Shown piece after piece: positions 50,769 through 58,009 of a stretch of DNA of 64,000 bases. The notes under the pieces were generated by a model, which saw only the letters and a list, made by a program, of their open reading frames with translations, was not told the origin of the DNA and made no database searches. Location: assembly GCF_029360705.1 (NCBI RefSeq), contig NZ_JARKMX010000008.1, positions 1 through 64,000 of the forward strand. The letters are read 5' to 3'. Every line of letters starts with the position of its first letter. Position 1 is the stretch's first letter. This stretch comes from Paraflavitalea pollutisoli. GTDB taxonomy: Bacteria > Bacteroidota > Bacteroidia > Chitinophagales > Chitinophagaceae. The position numbers and the translations under genes were made by a program.

Positions 50769-52190
50769 ATGAATCATTTCAGGTTTACCAGGCGTGCCCT
50801 GGTGTGTGCTAGTCTCTGTACATCTTTATTGATGCCCGCTGCTGCCGATGCGCAGGTAAAGAAGGCCGGGCAGGACCTTGTGGCTTTGCAACAGGGGTTT
50901 GTAGATCTTCGTTTCGGGATGTTCATCCACTTCAACATTCCTACGTTTATGGACCAGGACTGGGCCGATCCGGATGCCTCCCCGGCCCTTTTCAATCCCA
51001 CCAAGCTCAACTGCGATCAGTGGGCCAAGGCGGCGAAGTCGGCCAATATGAGCTATGGCTGTCTGACTACCAAACACCATAGTGGTTTTGCTATCTGGGA
51101 TACGAAGACGACGGATTACAACGTGATGAAAAGTCCGTTGAAGAAAGATGTGGTGCGCGAGTATGTCAATGCTTTCCGGGCCAATGGTCTGAAAGTGATG
51201 TTGTATTATTCGATCCTCGATACGCACCACAAACTGCGTCCGGGTCATATTACGCCGGAGCATATTGCGATGGTGAAGGCACAGCTGACCGAGTTGCTGA
51301 CCAATTACGGTGAAATCCATTCGCTGATCATCGATGGCTGGGATGCTCCCTGGTCGCGTATCTCGTACGATGATATCCCTTTTGAGGAGATCTACAACCT
51401 GATCAAGTCGCTGCAGCCTAATTGCCTGGTGATGGACCTCAATGCGGCCAAGTACCCTGCAGAAGCGCTGTATTACACCGATATCAAGTCGTATGAGCAA
51501 GGGGCTGGTCAGCATATCGGCAAAGAAAGTAACCGCCTGCCGGCTTTGTCGTGCCTGCCGATCAACGATGCCTGGTTCTGGAAAAGTTCCTTCCCGACGT
51601 CTCCTGTAAAGGACGTGAACAAGCTGGTGAATGACAACATCGTTCCGATGAACAATGCCTATTGCAATTTCATCCTCAACGTGGCGCCCAACCGGGAAGG
51701 CCTGATCGATGACAATGCGCTGGCGGCACTGAAGCAGATCGGTTCGCAGTGGAAGAACAACGGCGCTACGGCGAAGTTGCCTGCTTTCGATGCGCCGATC
51801 ATCTCTTCCAATATCGCGAAACACCAGCCTGCCAATGCCAGCTGGAGCGATGATATGTGGATCATGGACTTTGGCAACGACGATGATTTTGGTCGTTCCT
51901 GGATCTCCAATCCAACCGTCAAGCAGCCCTGGTATGAAGTGGTGCTGAAGAAAGAGGAAGGATTCAACATGATCGTGTTGGCGGAATCGCGCAGACCACG
52001 TATCTGGAAGTATCGTTTGGAGTATTTCGCGAATGGCGCCTGGAAGCCACTGTTGGCCGGCGAAAATAAAGGCCGCATCAAGATCCACCGCTTCGATCGC
52101 GTGTATGGTGAAAAGGTGCGTATCCTGATCGATGGCTTCACGGAGGCGCCGCAGATTGCCGAGTTTGGTGTATTCAACGAAAGAAGATAG
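50769..52190 (+). CDS. Second GH29 alpha-L-fucosidase
   Basis: A 473-residue exported GH29-type enzyme distinct from the first. Signal peptide (about 1-28, PAAADAQ), then DLRFGMFIHFNIPTFMDQDW, LTTKHHSGFAIWDTKT (His103/104), and LIIDGWDAPW with Asp189 as candidate nucleophile. NFILNVAPNREGLIDDNA follows, then a C-terminal discoidin-like beta domain (from about 345). The frame is open 17 codons upstream of ATG 50769. Differences from the first enzyme around the nucleophile (IIDGWD against LWWDVP) suggest another linkage preference. Last gene of the locus, followed by a terminator. Confidence 0.88.
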   Translation: MNHFRFTRRALVCASLCTSLLMPAAADAQVKKAGQDLVALQQGFVDLRFGMFIHFNIPTFMDQDWADPDASPALFNPTKLNCDQWAKAAKSANMSYGCLTTKHHSGFAIWDTKTTDYNVMKSPLKKDVVREYVNAFRANGLKVMLYYSILDTHHKLRPGHITPEHIAMVKAQLTELLTNYGEIHSLIIDGWDAPWSRISYDDIPFEEIYNLIKSLQPNCLVMDLNAAKYPAEALYYTDIKSYEQGAGQHIGKESNRLPALSCLPINDAWFWKSSFPTSPVKDVNKLVNDNIVPMNNAYCNFILNVAPNREGLIDDNALAALKQIGSQWKNNGATAKLPAFDAPIISSNIAKHQPANASWSDDMWIMDFGNDDDFGRSWISNPTVKQPWYEVVLKKEEGFNMIVLAESRRPRIWKYRLEYFANGAWKPLLAGENKGRIKIHRFDRVYGEKVRILIDGFTEAPQIAEFGVFNERR

Positions 52191-52211
52191 TGCTGATACC
52201 TTTGTAATGGA

Positions 52212-52241
52212 AAACGGCCGTAGCATCTGCTGCGGCCGTTT
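52212..52241 (+). terminator. Hairpin ending the fucosidase locus
   Basis: Stem AAACGGCCG-T-AGC / GCT-G-CGGCCGTTT (52212-52241) with a 4-base loop. The tail is a weak T-tract on plus; the minus strand has TTTT after the stem, so it may act for both directions. Confidence 0.6.
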
Positions 52242-52281
52242 GTATTGATGGATAAGTTGTGTATAGAAAAGACCCCGGTAC

Positions 52282-52749
52282 CTATTCGGTTACACCCAGG
52301 CGAAGCAACTGATCACGAATGGCGTTGAGTGTTTCGGGGGTGAAGCCGTCTGCGCTGGCCTGCAGTTTCAACACCCGCCGCCTGTTCTTGTACAGCGTAA
52401 GAGAGGTAATCTCTGATCCCTTGCCTGCATGATCTTTTGTTTGGGTATATAGTTGTACCTGGCTCAGGATATGTACTTTTTCACCTTCTCCATTGAGTGG
52501 GCTGCGGTACTGATAGCTAAGCGTTTTAGTGTCTTCGTGTATCTGCAACTCCTGGATGTGCTTATGGTCGAGACTATTGGCGATCCCTATAGCGAGCAAG
52601 CCTCCGAGGATCCAGTAAATGCTATTGTTCACATCGTCCAGCAAAGTCTTTAATACGACAACGATAACAACATAAGCGACGATGGTTATCAACACGCGTT
52701 TGAGCACAAGTGGCCAATAATTTTTTTTGCCGGGCGAATAGGTTAGCAT
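52282..52749 (-). CDS. Two-helix membrane protein, unknown function
   Basis: A 155-residue protein with two adjacent membrane helices (about 18-35 and 43-59). The C-terminal soluble part of about 95 residues looks like a PH-like beta domain (LQIHEDTKTLSYQYRSPL, VQLYTQTKDHAGKGS) ending in a helix (TPETLNAIRDQLLRLG). The layout recalls bacterial PH-domain membrane proteins, but I do not recognise the family. Monocistronic, convergent with the fucosidase locus. Confidence 0.65.
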   Translation of the reverse strand: MLTYSPGKKNYWPLVLKRVLITIVAYVVIVVVLKTLLDDVNNSIYWILGGLLAIGIANSLDHKHIQELQIHEDTKTLSYQYRSPLNGEGEKVHILSQVQLYTQTKDHAGKGSEITSLTLYKNRRRVLKLQASADGFTPETLNAIRDQLLRLGVTE

Positions 52750-52993
52750 GGTGGGGCGGGGCGGGTATTTTATGGTTTCCGTGAATATACGGTTTATCCC
52801 GCGTTTTTTAAAGGTACAATTACGGGTAATGCAGGTGGGGCGTGATGAATTACAGGGATGATATATGTATTCTTACCTGTATGGGTAGGCCGTTTTGGGA
52901 AATTACTACCGTCTGCATTCCCTTTTTTAACAGTTTTCTTAAAAATACCACCAAGGGGGTATTGGTAGTCTGTAAACTAGCCCTTATTTTTGT

Positions 52994-53068
52994 CTCGGTT
53001 TTTCATAGGATATTGGATTTTAAAACGGGGCTGTATTTTTATGCTGGCCCTTTTTTTATGCCCCTACT
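52994..53068 (-). repeat. Dispersed intergenic element, copy B (inverted)
   Basis: The minus strand here repeats copy A (2741-2817). Core 52994-53033 matches at 39 of 40 positions and the flank to 53068 is similar. It lies in the 489-base gap between two minus-strand genes. About 30 bases beyond the core on the minus strand is a small hairpin AATACC/GGTATT (52944-52963) with a T-run. No convincing reading frame. Confidence 0.8.
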
Positions 53069-53173
53069 GTAGGTAGTTCTACGTAAAGTCCGCTCCTATG
53101 GCGGGTTTGCGGCGATAGTGGCCTGCAGGTGCCTCCCGATCCAGTCATGATCTGTTGAATCCTCTCCATATTC

Positions 53174-53200
53174 AAAAGCCCGGACACTCGTCCGGGCTTT
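53174..53200 (-). terminator. Intrinsic terminator of the DUF4440-like gene
   Basis: Eleven-bp stem AAAGCCCGGAC (53175-53185) / GTCCGGGCTTT (53190-53200) with a 4-base loop, ending in a T-run on the minus strand. Positioned 39 bases beyond the stop codon at 53239. Confidence 0.82.
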
Positions 53201-53238
53201 GCCGTTCATGGCTATTCTCTATGGAAACAGTAGGTTTT

Positions 53239-53727
53239 TTACTGTTTTTTTCGGTTACTGCTGAATGAATCGCGGAACATCTTCCAGCCCTTCGGTGTCT
53301 TTTTCCACAACACCAGGAATTTGCCGTCATCAAATTCTTTTCCATTACCATCGAAGGACTGCCAACGGCCTTCTTCGGTGACAAATTCCAGCCCATCGCC
53401 ATAAATGGCCGTAGTGATGAACTTGCCATTCCGCAGGCCTATCTCGTGGTAGGCGATGCGAAAAAACTCCAGCGGAGCAATTGGACCGCATAGCGGGGCT
53501 GCATCTGGTGCCATGATGCAGCAGTCTTCAGCATATCGATCGATAAAGATGGAGGAGTCGCCCTGGGCAAATGCCTGGAAGTAGATCGCATTGCTTTCAG
53601 CGATGGCTTTGGTCGCTTCGTCGAGGTTTTCAGTTGGTCGGGCTGCGGTACTGGTTTCGCAGGCGGTACTAGGTAACAGGATGGTGCCGATGAGCGCGAT
53701 CAGGAATAGTGGTGTGTGCCTTTTCAT
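53239..53727 (-). CDS. NTF2-like (SnoaL/DUF4440) lipoprotein
   Basis: A 162-residue lipoprotein with a signal ending in the lipobox STAC. An NTF2-like cone fold follows (about 32-155): LDEATKAIAESNAIYFQAFA, then SIFIDRYAEDCCIMAPDAAP, FRIAYHEIGLRNGKF and GKFLVLWKKTPKGWKMFRDS. Members include ketosteroid-isomerase-like enzymes and ligand binders; activity is not predictable. ATG 53727 starts the signal; an ATG 10 codons upstream adds only polar residues. It ends in a strong terminator. Confidence 0.82.
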   Translation of the reverse strand: MKRHTPLFLIALIGTILLPSTACETSTAARPTENLDEATKAIAESNAIYFQAFAQGDSSIFIDRYAEDCCIMAPDAAPLCGPIAPLEFFRIAYHEIGLRNGKFITTAIYGDGLEFVTEEGRWQSFDGNGKEFDDGKFLVLWKKTPKGWKMFRDSFSSNRKKQ

Positions 53728-53811
53728 GGTTGTACTGTTTGTTTGAATTGTTGGCACAAAACTACCGGGAGCGTGGTGACTGGAATTGTATAAAACGGAA
53801 CGATGGGTTGG

Positions 53812-54108
53812 TTATGCGTCCTTCCGAAAATGGAGGCCTGCTGCTTTGAGGGCCTTGCGGAGTATGGGCATGGCGGCGGGGCCGATCCCATGCAGTGCCA
53901 GTACTTCTTTTTCGGTTTTGCCCGCGAGCTGTGCCGGTACATCGAGCCTGGCGTGCTGAAGGGCACGTCGGGCGGGGGCAGATAATAAGGCCAGGAAGCC
54001 TGTTTCGGGTTTGTTTTCCTGTTCGCACACCGGGCAGGTGGGACAGTCGCTGCTTTTGAAATATTTATGCCCCTTGGCACAGATACGCAATGTTTTGGTA
54101 CTGGTCAT
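53812..54108 (-). CDS. Zinc-ribbon plus helix-hairpin-helix (RNAP alpha-CTD-like) protein
   Basis: A 98-residue protein with two parts. An N-terminal metal site (Cys10, His14, Cys22, Cys25, Cys28 in ICAKGHKYFKSSDCPTCPVC) resembles a rubredoxin/zinc-ribbon knuckle. The C-terminal helix-hairpin-helix module (about 45-95: APARRALQHARL, then LAGKTEKEVLALHGIGPAAM) looks like the C-terminal domain of RNA polymerase alpha. The HhH suggests nucleic-acid or protein contact. Homologues are annotated only by that similarity. It starts 81 bases after the GNAT gene ends and may share its transcript. Confidence 0.72.
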   Translation of the reverse strand: MTSTKTLRICAKGHKYFKSSDCPTCPVCEQENKPETGFLALLSAPARRALQHARLDVPAQLAGKTEKEVLALHGIGPAAMPILRKALKAAGLHFRKDA

Positions 54109-54189
54109 AGTAAGGAATAGTTATATCCCACGGCAGCGTTGAGGAGCTATGACGTGCAATTTAAGGCATTCTGTGCTTTAGTGACAAGC

Positions 54190-54879
54190 TCAACCTTTCC
54201 GCAGCTTCCAGAACGATATGGTACGTCTTCTTACAAAGCCGAGGTATTCGTACAGGCGGATGGCTCTTTCATTGCTTTCCAGTACGTGGAGAAATGGGAT
54301 AATGCCCTGGTCGAGGTTGGTATTGCAGAGGTGGGCGATGAGGTGCTGGGCGTACTGGCGGCCGGTATAGGCCGGATCGGTACAAATGGCGCTGAGTTCG
54401 GTTAACTCCTGCAAGCGCATGCGCTCGCCTGCCACGGCCACCAGCCGTTCTTCCTCGAAGATGCCATAATAGCTGCCGAGTTGCTGCGTACGTGGTTCGT
54501 AGTAGCCGGGCTGCACCTGCTGGATGAGGTTGTACAGGGCTTTTTGGTGTTGATCGTGTAAAGGAGTGACGGTAACCGCGCCGGCTGGCGGAGTTACCCG
54601 GGTTTGGTGGATCATCTGGGCGCAGGGCAGTTCTTGCAGGATCGTCCAGTTGGCTGGCAGCGCCGGTAATTCACCGATCAGGAAAAAGACTTCCCCGGGC
54701 AGGAGCAGGCTGTCGAGTTGTACGATCTTGTCGCCATGCCCGTGATCGAATGCGGCAAAGGGCAGTATGTCCCGGCGATACCGGCGTACATAGGTGTTTC
54801 CGGTGGCGAAAGTCTGCTGGGTACCGCTGAGGGCCCACCAGGCCGGATTATCGAGGGCGGCGAAACGATCATGGCTCAT
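54190..54879 (-). CDS. GNAT-family N-acetyltransferase (FR47-like)
   Basis: A 229-residue acyltransferase. The C-terminal GNAT core (about 125-228) has ELSAICTDPAYTGRQYAQHL (beta4 and the acetyl-CoA loop, with the Q/RxxGxG/A position read as TGRQYA), then FLHVLESNERAIRLYEYLGF, the typical motif B. The N-terminal half has the extra beta-alpha layer of FR47-like members. The substrate amine is unknown. It lies 47 bases downstream of a small lipoprotein gene on the same strand. Confidence 0.85.
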   Translation of the reverse strand: MSHDRFAALDNPAWWALSGTQQTFATGNTYVRRYRRDILPFAAFDHGHGDKIVQLDSLLLPGEVFFLIGELPALPANWTILQELPCAQMIHQTRVTPPAGAVTVTPLHDQHQKALYNLIQQVQPGYYEPRTQQLGSYYGIFEEERLVAVAGERMRLQELTELSAICTDPAYTGRQYAQHLIAHLCNTNLDQGIIPFLHVLESNERAIRLYEYLGFVRRRTISFWKLRKG

Positions 54880-54926
54880 GGGGCAAAGTTACCCCATTTC
54901 AGGTGTCCTGCGCTGGAAGACGTCGA

Positions 54927-55283
54927 TCAGGGTTTCCGGATGCTGGCGATGTCGAGGCTTTCGATACAGCAGGGAAAGCCATTGATGGGCGGCATTCTGC
55001 GGACGCCTCCGGTGATGATCACTTCCTGGTCGTTCTTTTGAAATTCCATGGGCAGGTCGCAGGTAATGAGCCTGGTGTCGATGGCCCCATTTTCGACCAG
55101 GTAGATACCGAGGGCAGTTGCTGTTACCTTAACCGTTGCCCGCTGGTTAGTGATTTGCCGGTAGACGGCCGATTCTTTGTAGCAGGGCGGCGGTGTGGCC
55201 AGGGTGTCTGCTTTCTTGTCTTTTTTACAGCCGGCGGTGGTCGCCAGCAGCAGAGGTATAACGAGGAATGAGCGGGCGTTCAT
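54927..55283 (-). CDS. Small lipoprotein, unknown function
   Basis: A 118-residue predicted lipoprotein with signal MNARSFLVIPLLLATTAGC followed by a lysine/aspartate-rich spacer (KKDKKAD). The mature part is short and beta-rich (RATVKVTATALGIYLV, QEVIITGGVRRMPP) and contains five cysteines (PPPCYKES, ITCDLP, FPCCIE), possibly disulfide-linked. No family recognised. ATG 55283 was chosen because the signal begins there. It lies 47 bases upstream of the GNAT gene and 57 bases after the zinc-ribbon membrane protein. Confidence 0.7.
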   Translation of the reverse strand: MNARSFLVIPLLLATTAGCKKDKKADTLATPPPCYKESAVYRQITNQRATVKVTATALGIYLVENGAIDTRLITCDLPMEFQKNDQEVIITGGVRRMPPINGFPCCIESLDIASIRKP

Positions 55284-55340
55284 GGTGGTTGGTTTGCTGC
55301 CTGATCGTTGGCTGCGCCGCAACGTTGCATGATCGCTTTT

Positions 55341-55934
55341 TTAAGGTCTTTTTACGCCATTGATCTCGCCTTCCTGCAATAGTTCCAGCAATTGCCGCTT
55401 GCCGATGACCCGTACATCCCCTTCCACGAAATAGTCTTCATCATTGGGTTCGCTGACGTACTTGGTGTAGAGCAGGTTGGAATGCTGTGTATAGATGGAG
55501 TCGTTTTTGATCATCACTACCTTCAGGAAATAGTATTCCGTCTTGTGTCCATCTCTTTGCTGCATGGTATAGATATCGCCTTCCTGCGGAGCCGTTACAT
55601 AGGCCTTTTTCTCGAGTTGTGTGTTGTGGTTGGCGATGGAGATCCATACGATCAGGCAGGCGACCAGGATGAGGCCGGTGTAGAGGAATGGGCTCTTTTT
55701 CGTTTTCTTTTCGTACTGGTATTGTAAGGAGTCGATCCGGGTGCGCCGGCCACAGCCCTTGCATTGCAGCGTGGAGGTTCGGTCATTGATTGGCCAGAAC
55801 GGAATGAAAAAGACGTGAAAATAGCCATGATAGACTTTAATTTCCATATCGAAAGCCCGGCATTCGGAGCAGGCTTGCTGGTGATCGCTATAGCGATTGA
55901 TGCGCATCTTCTTCTGACCGTAAATAATAAACAT
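55341..55934 (-). CDS. Zinc-ribbon single-pass membrane protein
   Basis: A 197-residue protein. The cytoplasmic N-terminus forms a split zinc ribbon (Cys22/Cys25 in ACSECRAFD and Cys58/Cys61 in QCKGCGRRT) around the hydrophobic VYHGYFHVFFIPFWPI, a layout common in Bacteroidota zinc-ribbon membrane proteins. One membrane helix (about 82-100) leads to a periplasmic domain of about 95 residues (GDIYTMQQRDGHKTEYYFLK, DDEDYFVEGDVRVI-like end). Function unknown. It diverges from the SDR gene across 183 bases. Confidence 0.72.
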   Translation of the reverse strand: MFIIYGQKKMRINRYSDHQQACSECRAFDMEIKVYHGYFHVFFIPFWPINDRTSTLQCKGCGRRTRIDSLQYQYEKKTKKSPFLYTGLILVACLIVWISIANHNTQLEKKAYVTAPQEGDIYTMQQRDGHKTEYYFLKVVMIKNDSIYTQHSNLLYTKYVSEPNDEDYFVEGDVRVIGKRQLLELLQEGEINGVKRP

Positions 55935-56067
55935 ACTGTGGCCGGGTGTTGGGTGATTCGGTGCCGGACTGGAAGATAAAGGAAATTTGTCGATTGATGG
56001 TTTCGGGCAACCGTACAGCGAAATTCAATTCCGGCATTTGACTTGTAATATAAATGCGCAAGGGTTA

Positions 56068-56099
56068 TTCGTAAATCCGTTACCCATTCATTATTTTTG
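56068..56099 (+). promoter_or_regulatory. Promoter of the SDR-SAM hydrolase unit
   Basis: TTCG (56068-56071, one mismatch from TTTG), 20 bases, then TATTTTTG (56092-56099), an exact TAnnTTTG. It lies 18 bases before the SDR start codon, giving a short leader. Confidence 0.5.
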
Positions 56100-56117
56100 C
56101 AATCATAATTAACAGAT

Positions 56118-56924
56118 ATGTCGGTTTTTAAAGACAAGGTTGTTGTTGTCACAGGCGGTACGGAAGGAATCGGGAAGGCTTTGGTGAATGCTTTTATTGC
56201 CGAAGGGGCCAAAGTGGCTACCTGCGCACGGAACTATGATAAGCTCTATACCCTGCAGCTGCAACATACGAGCGTGGAATTGCACACGATGACCTGCGAC
56301 CTAAGCAAGGAAACCGACTGTCGTCGTTTCATCGAATCTACCCTGAAGACCTTTGGCGGTATCGATATCCTCATCAATAATGCCGGTGTCAGCATGCGGG
56401 CTTTATTTGCCGATGCCGATGTAGAGGTGATCAAAAAGGTCATGGACATCAACTTTTACGGTGCGGTGCACTGTACCAAATATGCGTTGAACTCGATCGT
56501 AGAACGCCGCGGAACCATTGTAGGCGTTTCTTCCATTGCCGGCTATCGGGGCCTGCCTGGCCGTAGCGGCTATTCGGCTTCCAAATTTGCTCTGCAGGGC
56601 TGGATGGAGGCTTTGCGTACCGAACTGCTCGATACCGGTACCAATGTGATGTGGGTATGTCCCGGCTTCACCGCTTCCAACATCCGGAATGCGGCACTGA
56701 ACAAAGACGGTGTGGCGCAGGGCGAATCACCGCTGGACGAGGGGGCGCTGATGACGGCCGAAGAGGTGGCCACGCATATCCTGAGCGCCATTGAGCGCCG
56801 CAAACGTACCATGGTGCTTACTTTCAAAGGCAAGCAAACCGTGTTCATGAACCGGTTCTTCCCGGCCTGGGCCGATAAGCTGGTCCACAAATTCTTTTTT
56901 AAGAACGGCGAACTGGTGAAGTAG
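56118..56924 (+). CDS. SDR-family oxidoreductase
   Basis: A 268-residue short-chain dehydrogenase with a Rossmann fold. The cofactor loop is VVVTGGTEGIGKAL (TGxxxGIG), followed by the NNAG stretch (INNAGVSM). The catalytic Ser139, Tyr152 and Lys156 are in GVSSIAGYRGL and GYSASKFAL. The C-terminal third (TMVLTFKGKQTVFMNRFFPA) resembles classical SDRs acting on lipids or steroids (SDR family 7C-like), but the substrate is unknown. The gene is 33 bases upstream of the SAM hydrolase and probably shares its transcript. Confidence 0.9.
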   Translation: MSVFKDKVVVVTGGTEGIGKALVNAFIAEGAKVATCARNYDKLYTLQLQHTSVELHTMTCDLSKETDCRRFIESTLKTFGGIDILINNAGVSMRALFADADVEVIKKVMDINFYGAVHCTKYALNSIVERRGTIVGVSSIAGYRGLPGRSGYSASKFALQGWMEALRTELLDTGTNVMWVCPGFTASNIRNAALNKDGVAQGESPLDEGALMTAEEVATHILSAIERRKRTMVLTFKGKQTVFMNRFFPAWADKLVHKFFFKNGELVK

Positions 56925-56957
56925 TCTATCATAATATTCGAAACCCGACAATTAAGC

Positions 56958-57773
56958 ATGGCCTTACTTACCCTTACTTCCGACATAGGGCAGCAAGATT
57001 ACCTCGTAGGGGCGCTGAAAGGCCAGCTATTACAGATCAACCCTGCTTTTCAGCTGATCGATATATCGCACACCCTGTCGCCCTTCAACTATCCGCAGGC
57101 GGCGTATGTTTGCCGTAATGCCATCAACAATTTTCCCCCGTACAGTTTCCACCTGCTCATGGTGAACCTGTTTGAGCGAAAGCCCGAGCAATTATTACTG
57201 GCCTATCACCAGGAACAGTACATCCTGTGCGCCGACAACGGCCTGCTGACGATGATCCTGGAGGGAAAACCTGAAATGGTGATCGGCTTACCGCTCGATA
57301 AAGCCGCCAATAAGAACACCCTCTATTGCGCACGCGTCATGGGCCAGGCGGTGCAGGCCTTGCAAGCGGGAACCAGCCTGATGGACATCGGTGTACCGGA
57401 CGTATCCTTTACTGAAACCAACCACCTGCGCCCCTTGCAGGGAGAGAGCTGGATCGAGGGGCAGATCATTTTCATCGACAACTTCGAGAACATCGTGGTC
57501 AATATCACCCACGCCCAGTTTGAAGAGCAGCGCCGGGGCCGTAGTTTCAAGATCACCTTCAAACGCAATGAAGTAATCTCCACCATCAGCGAGACCTATG
57601 CAGATGTGCCCGAGGGCGAAAAACTGGCCCTTTTCAATGCCGCCGGCTACCTCGAGATTGCCATCAACAAAGGCAATGCAGCCGGCCTTTTCGGCTTGCA
57701 GGGCTTCTCCGAAAAATCGCAAAGCCTGCAGAACAGGCTCTTCTACCAGACGGTACGGATACATTTCGAATAA
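56958..57773 (+). CDS. SAM hydroxide adenosyltransferase (DUF62, SAM hydrolase)
   Basis: A 271-residue protein of the DUF62 family that hydrolyses S-adenosyl-methionine to adenosine and methionine and is related to fluorinase/chlorinase. Landmarks are LLTLTSDIGQQDYLVGALKG, IDISHTLSPFNYPQAAYV, ILCADNGLLTMIL, then IFIDNFENIVVNI and LALFNAAGYLEIAINKGNAA. The N-terminal Asp of SDIGxxD is present. The halogenase-specific insertion is not evident. Physiological purpose is unclear for the family. Confidence 0.9.
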   Translation: MALLTLTSDIGQQDYLVGALKGQLLQINPAFQLIDISHTLSPFNYPQAAYVCRNAINNFPPYSFHLLMVNLFERKPEQLLLAYHQEQYILCADNGLLTMILEGKPEMVIGLPLDKAANKNTLYCARVMGQAVQALQAGTSLMDIGVPDVSFTETNHLRPLQGESWIEGQIIFIDNFENIVVNITHAQFEEQRRGRSFKITFKRNEVISTISETYADVPEGEKLALFNAAGYLEIAINKGNAAGLFGLQGFSEKSQSLQNRLFYQTVRIHFE

Positions 57774-57976
57774 GTTATTTTTCTACCTGCGCTCGTACAA
57801 CTACGTAAATCTTCGTTTTTCTTTCCTAACTTCCCCACCCTTTCGACTATATCTGCGTAACAAGCTGTAAAATAAAGCGGGATGCGCCCTTTCGTATGGG
57901 TAAAACCTGTTATGTATCGTTGAAAAACTATGAATATAAACCGTTTGAAAGGTGCCACCCGAAAGAGGAAACACTA

Positions 57977-57984
57977 TATATTTG
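57977..57984 (+). promoter_or_regulatory. -7 element of the DUF2723 gene
   Basis: TATATTTG matches TAnnTTTG exactly and lies 25 bases before the start codon. The nearest upstream TTTG is 29 bases away, too far for a standard -33 element. Confidence 0.4.
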
Positions 57985-58009
57985 CCAAGTTTAATAAAAT
58001 CAATACAAT

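Noticed and set aside
50826-52226. 466-codon minus-strand open frame
   Set aside because: Antisense to the second GH29 fucosidase; translation is His/Arg/Ile-rich and not protein-like.
53096-53209. 37-codon minus-strand frame whose end (YGEDSTDHDWIGRHLQATI) looks protein-like
   Set aside because: Its start lies in the DUF4440 terminator stem region and it is very short. It could be a remnant of a longer gene, but I cannot support it.
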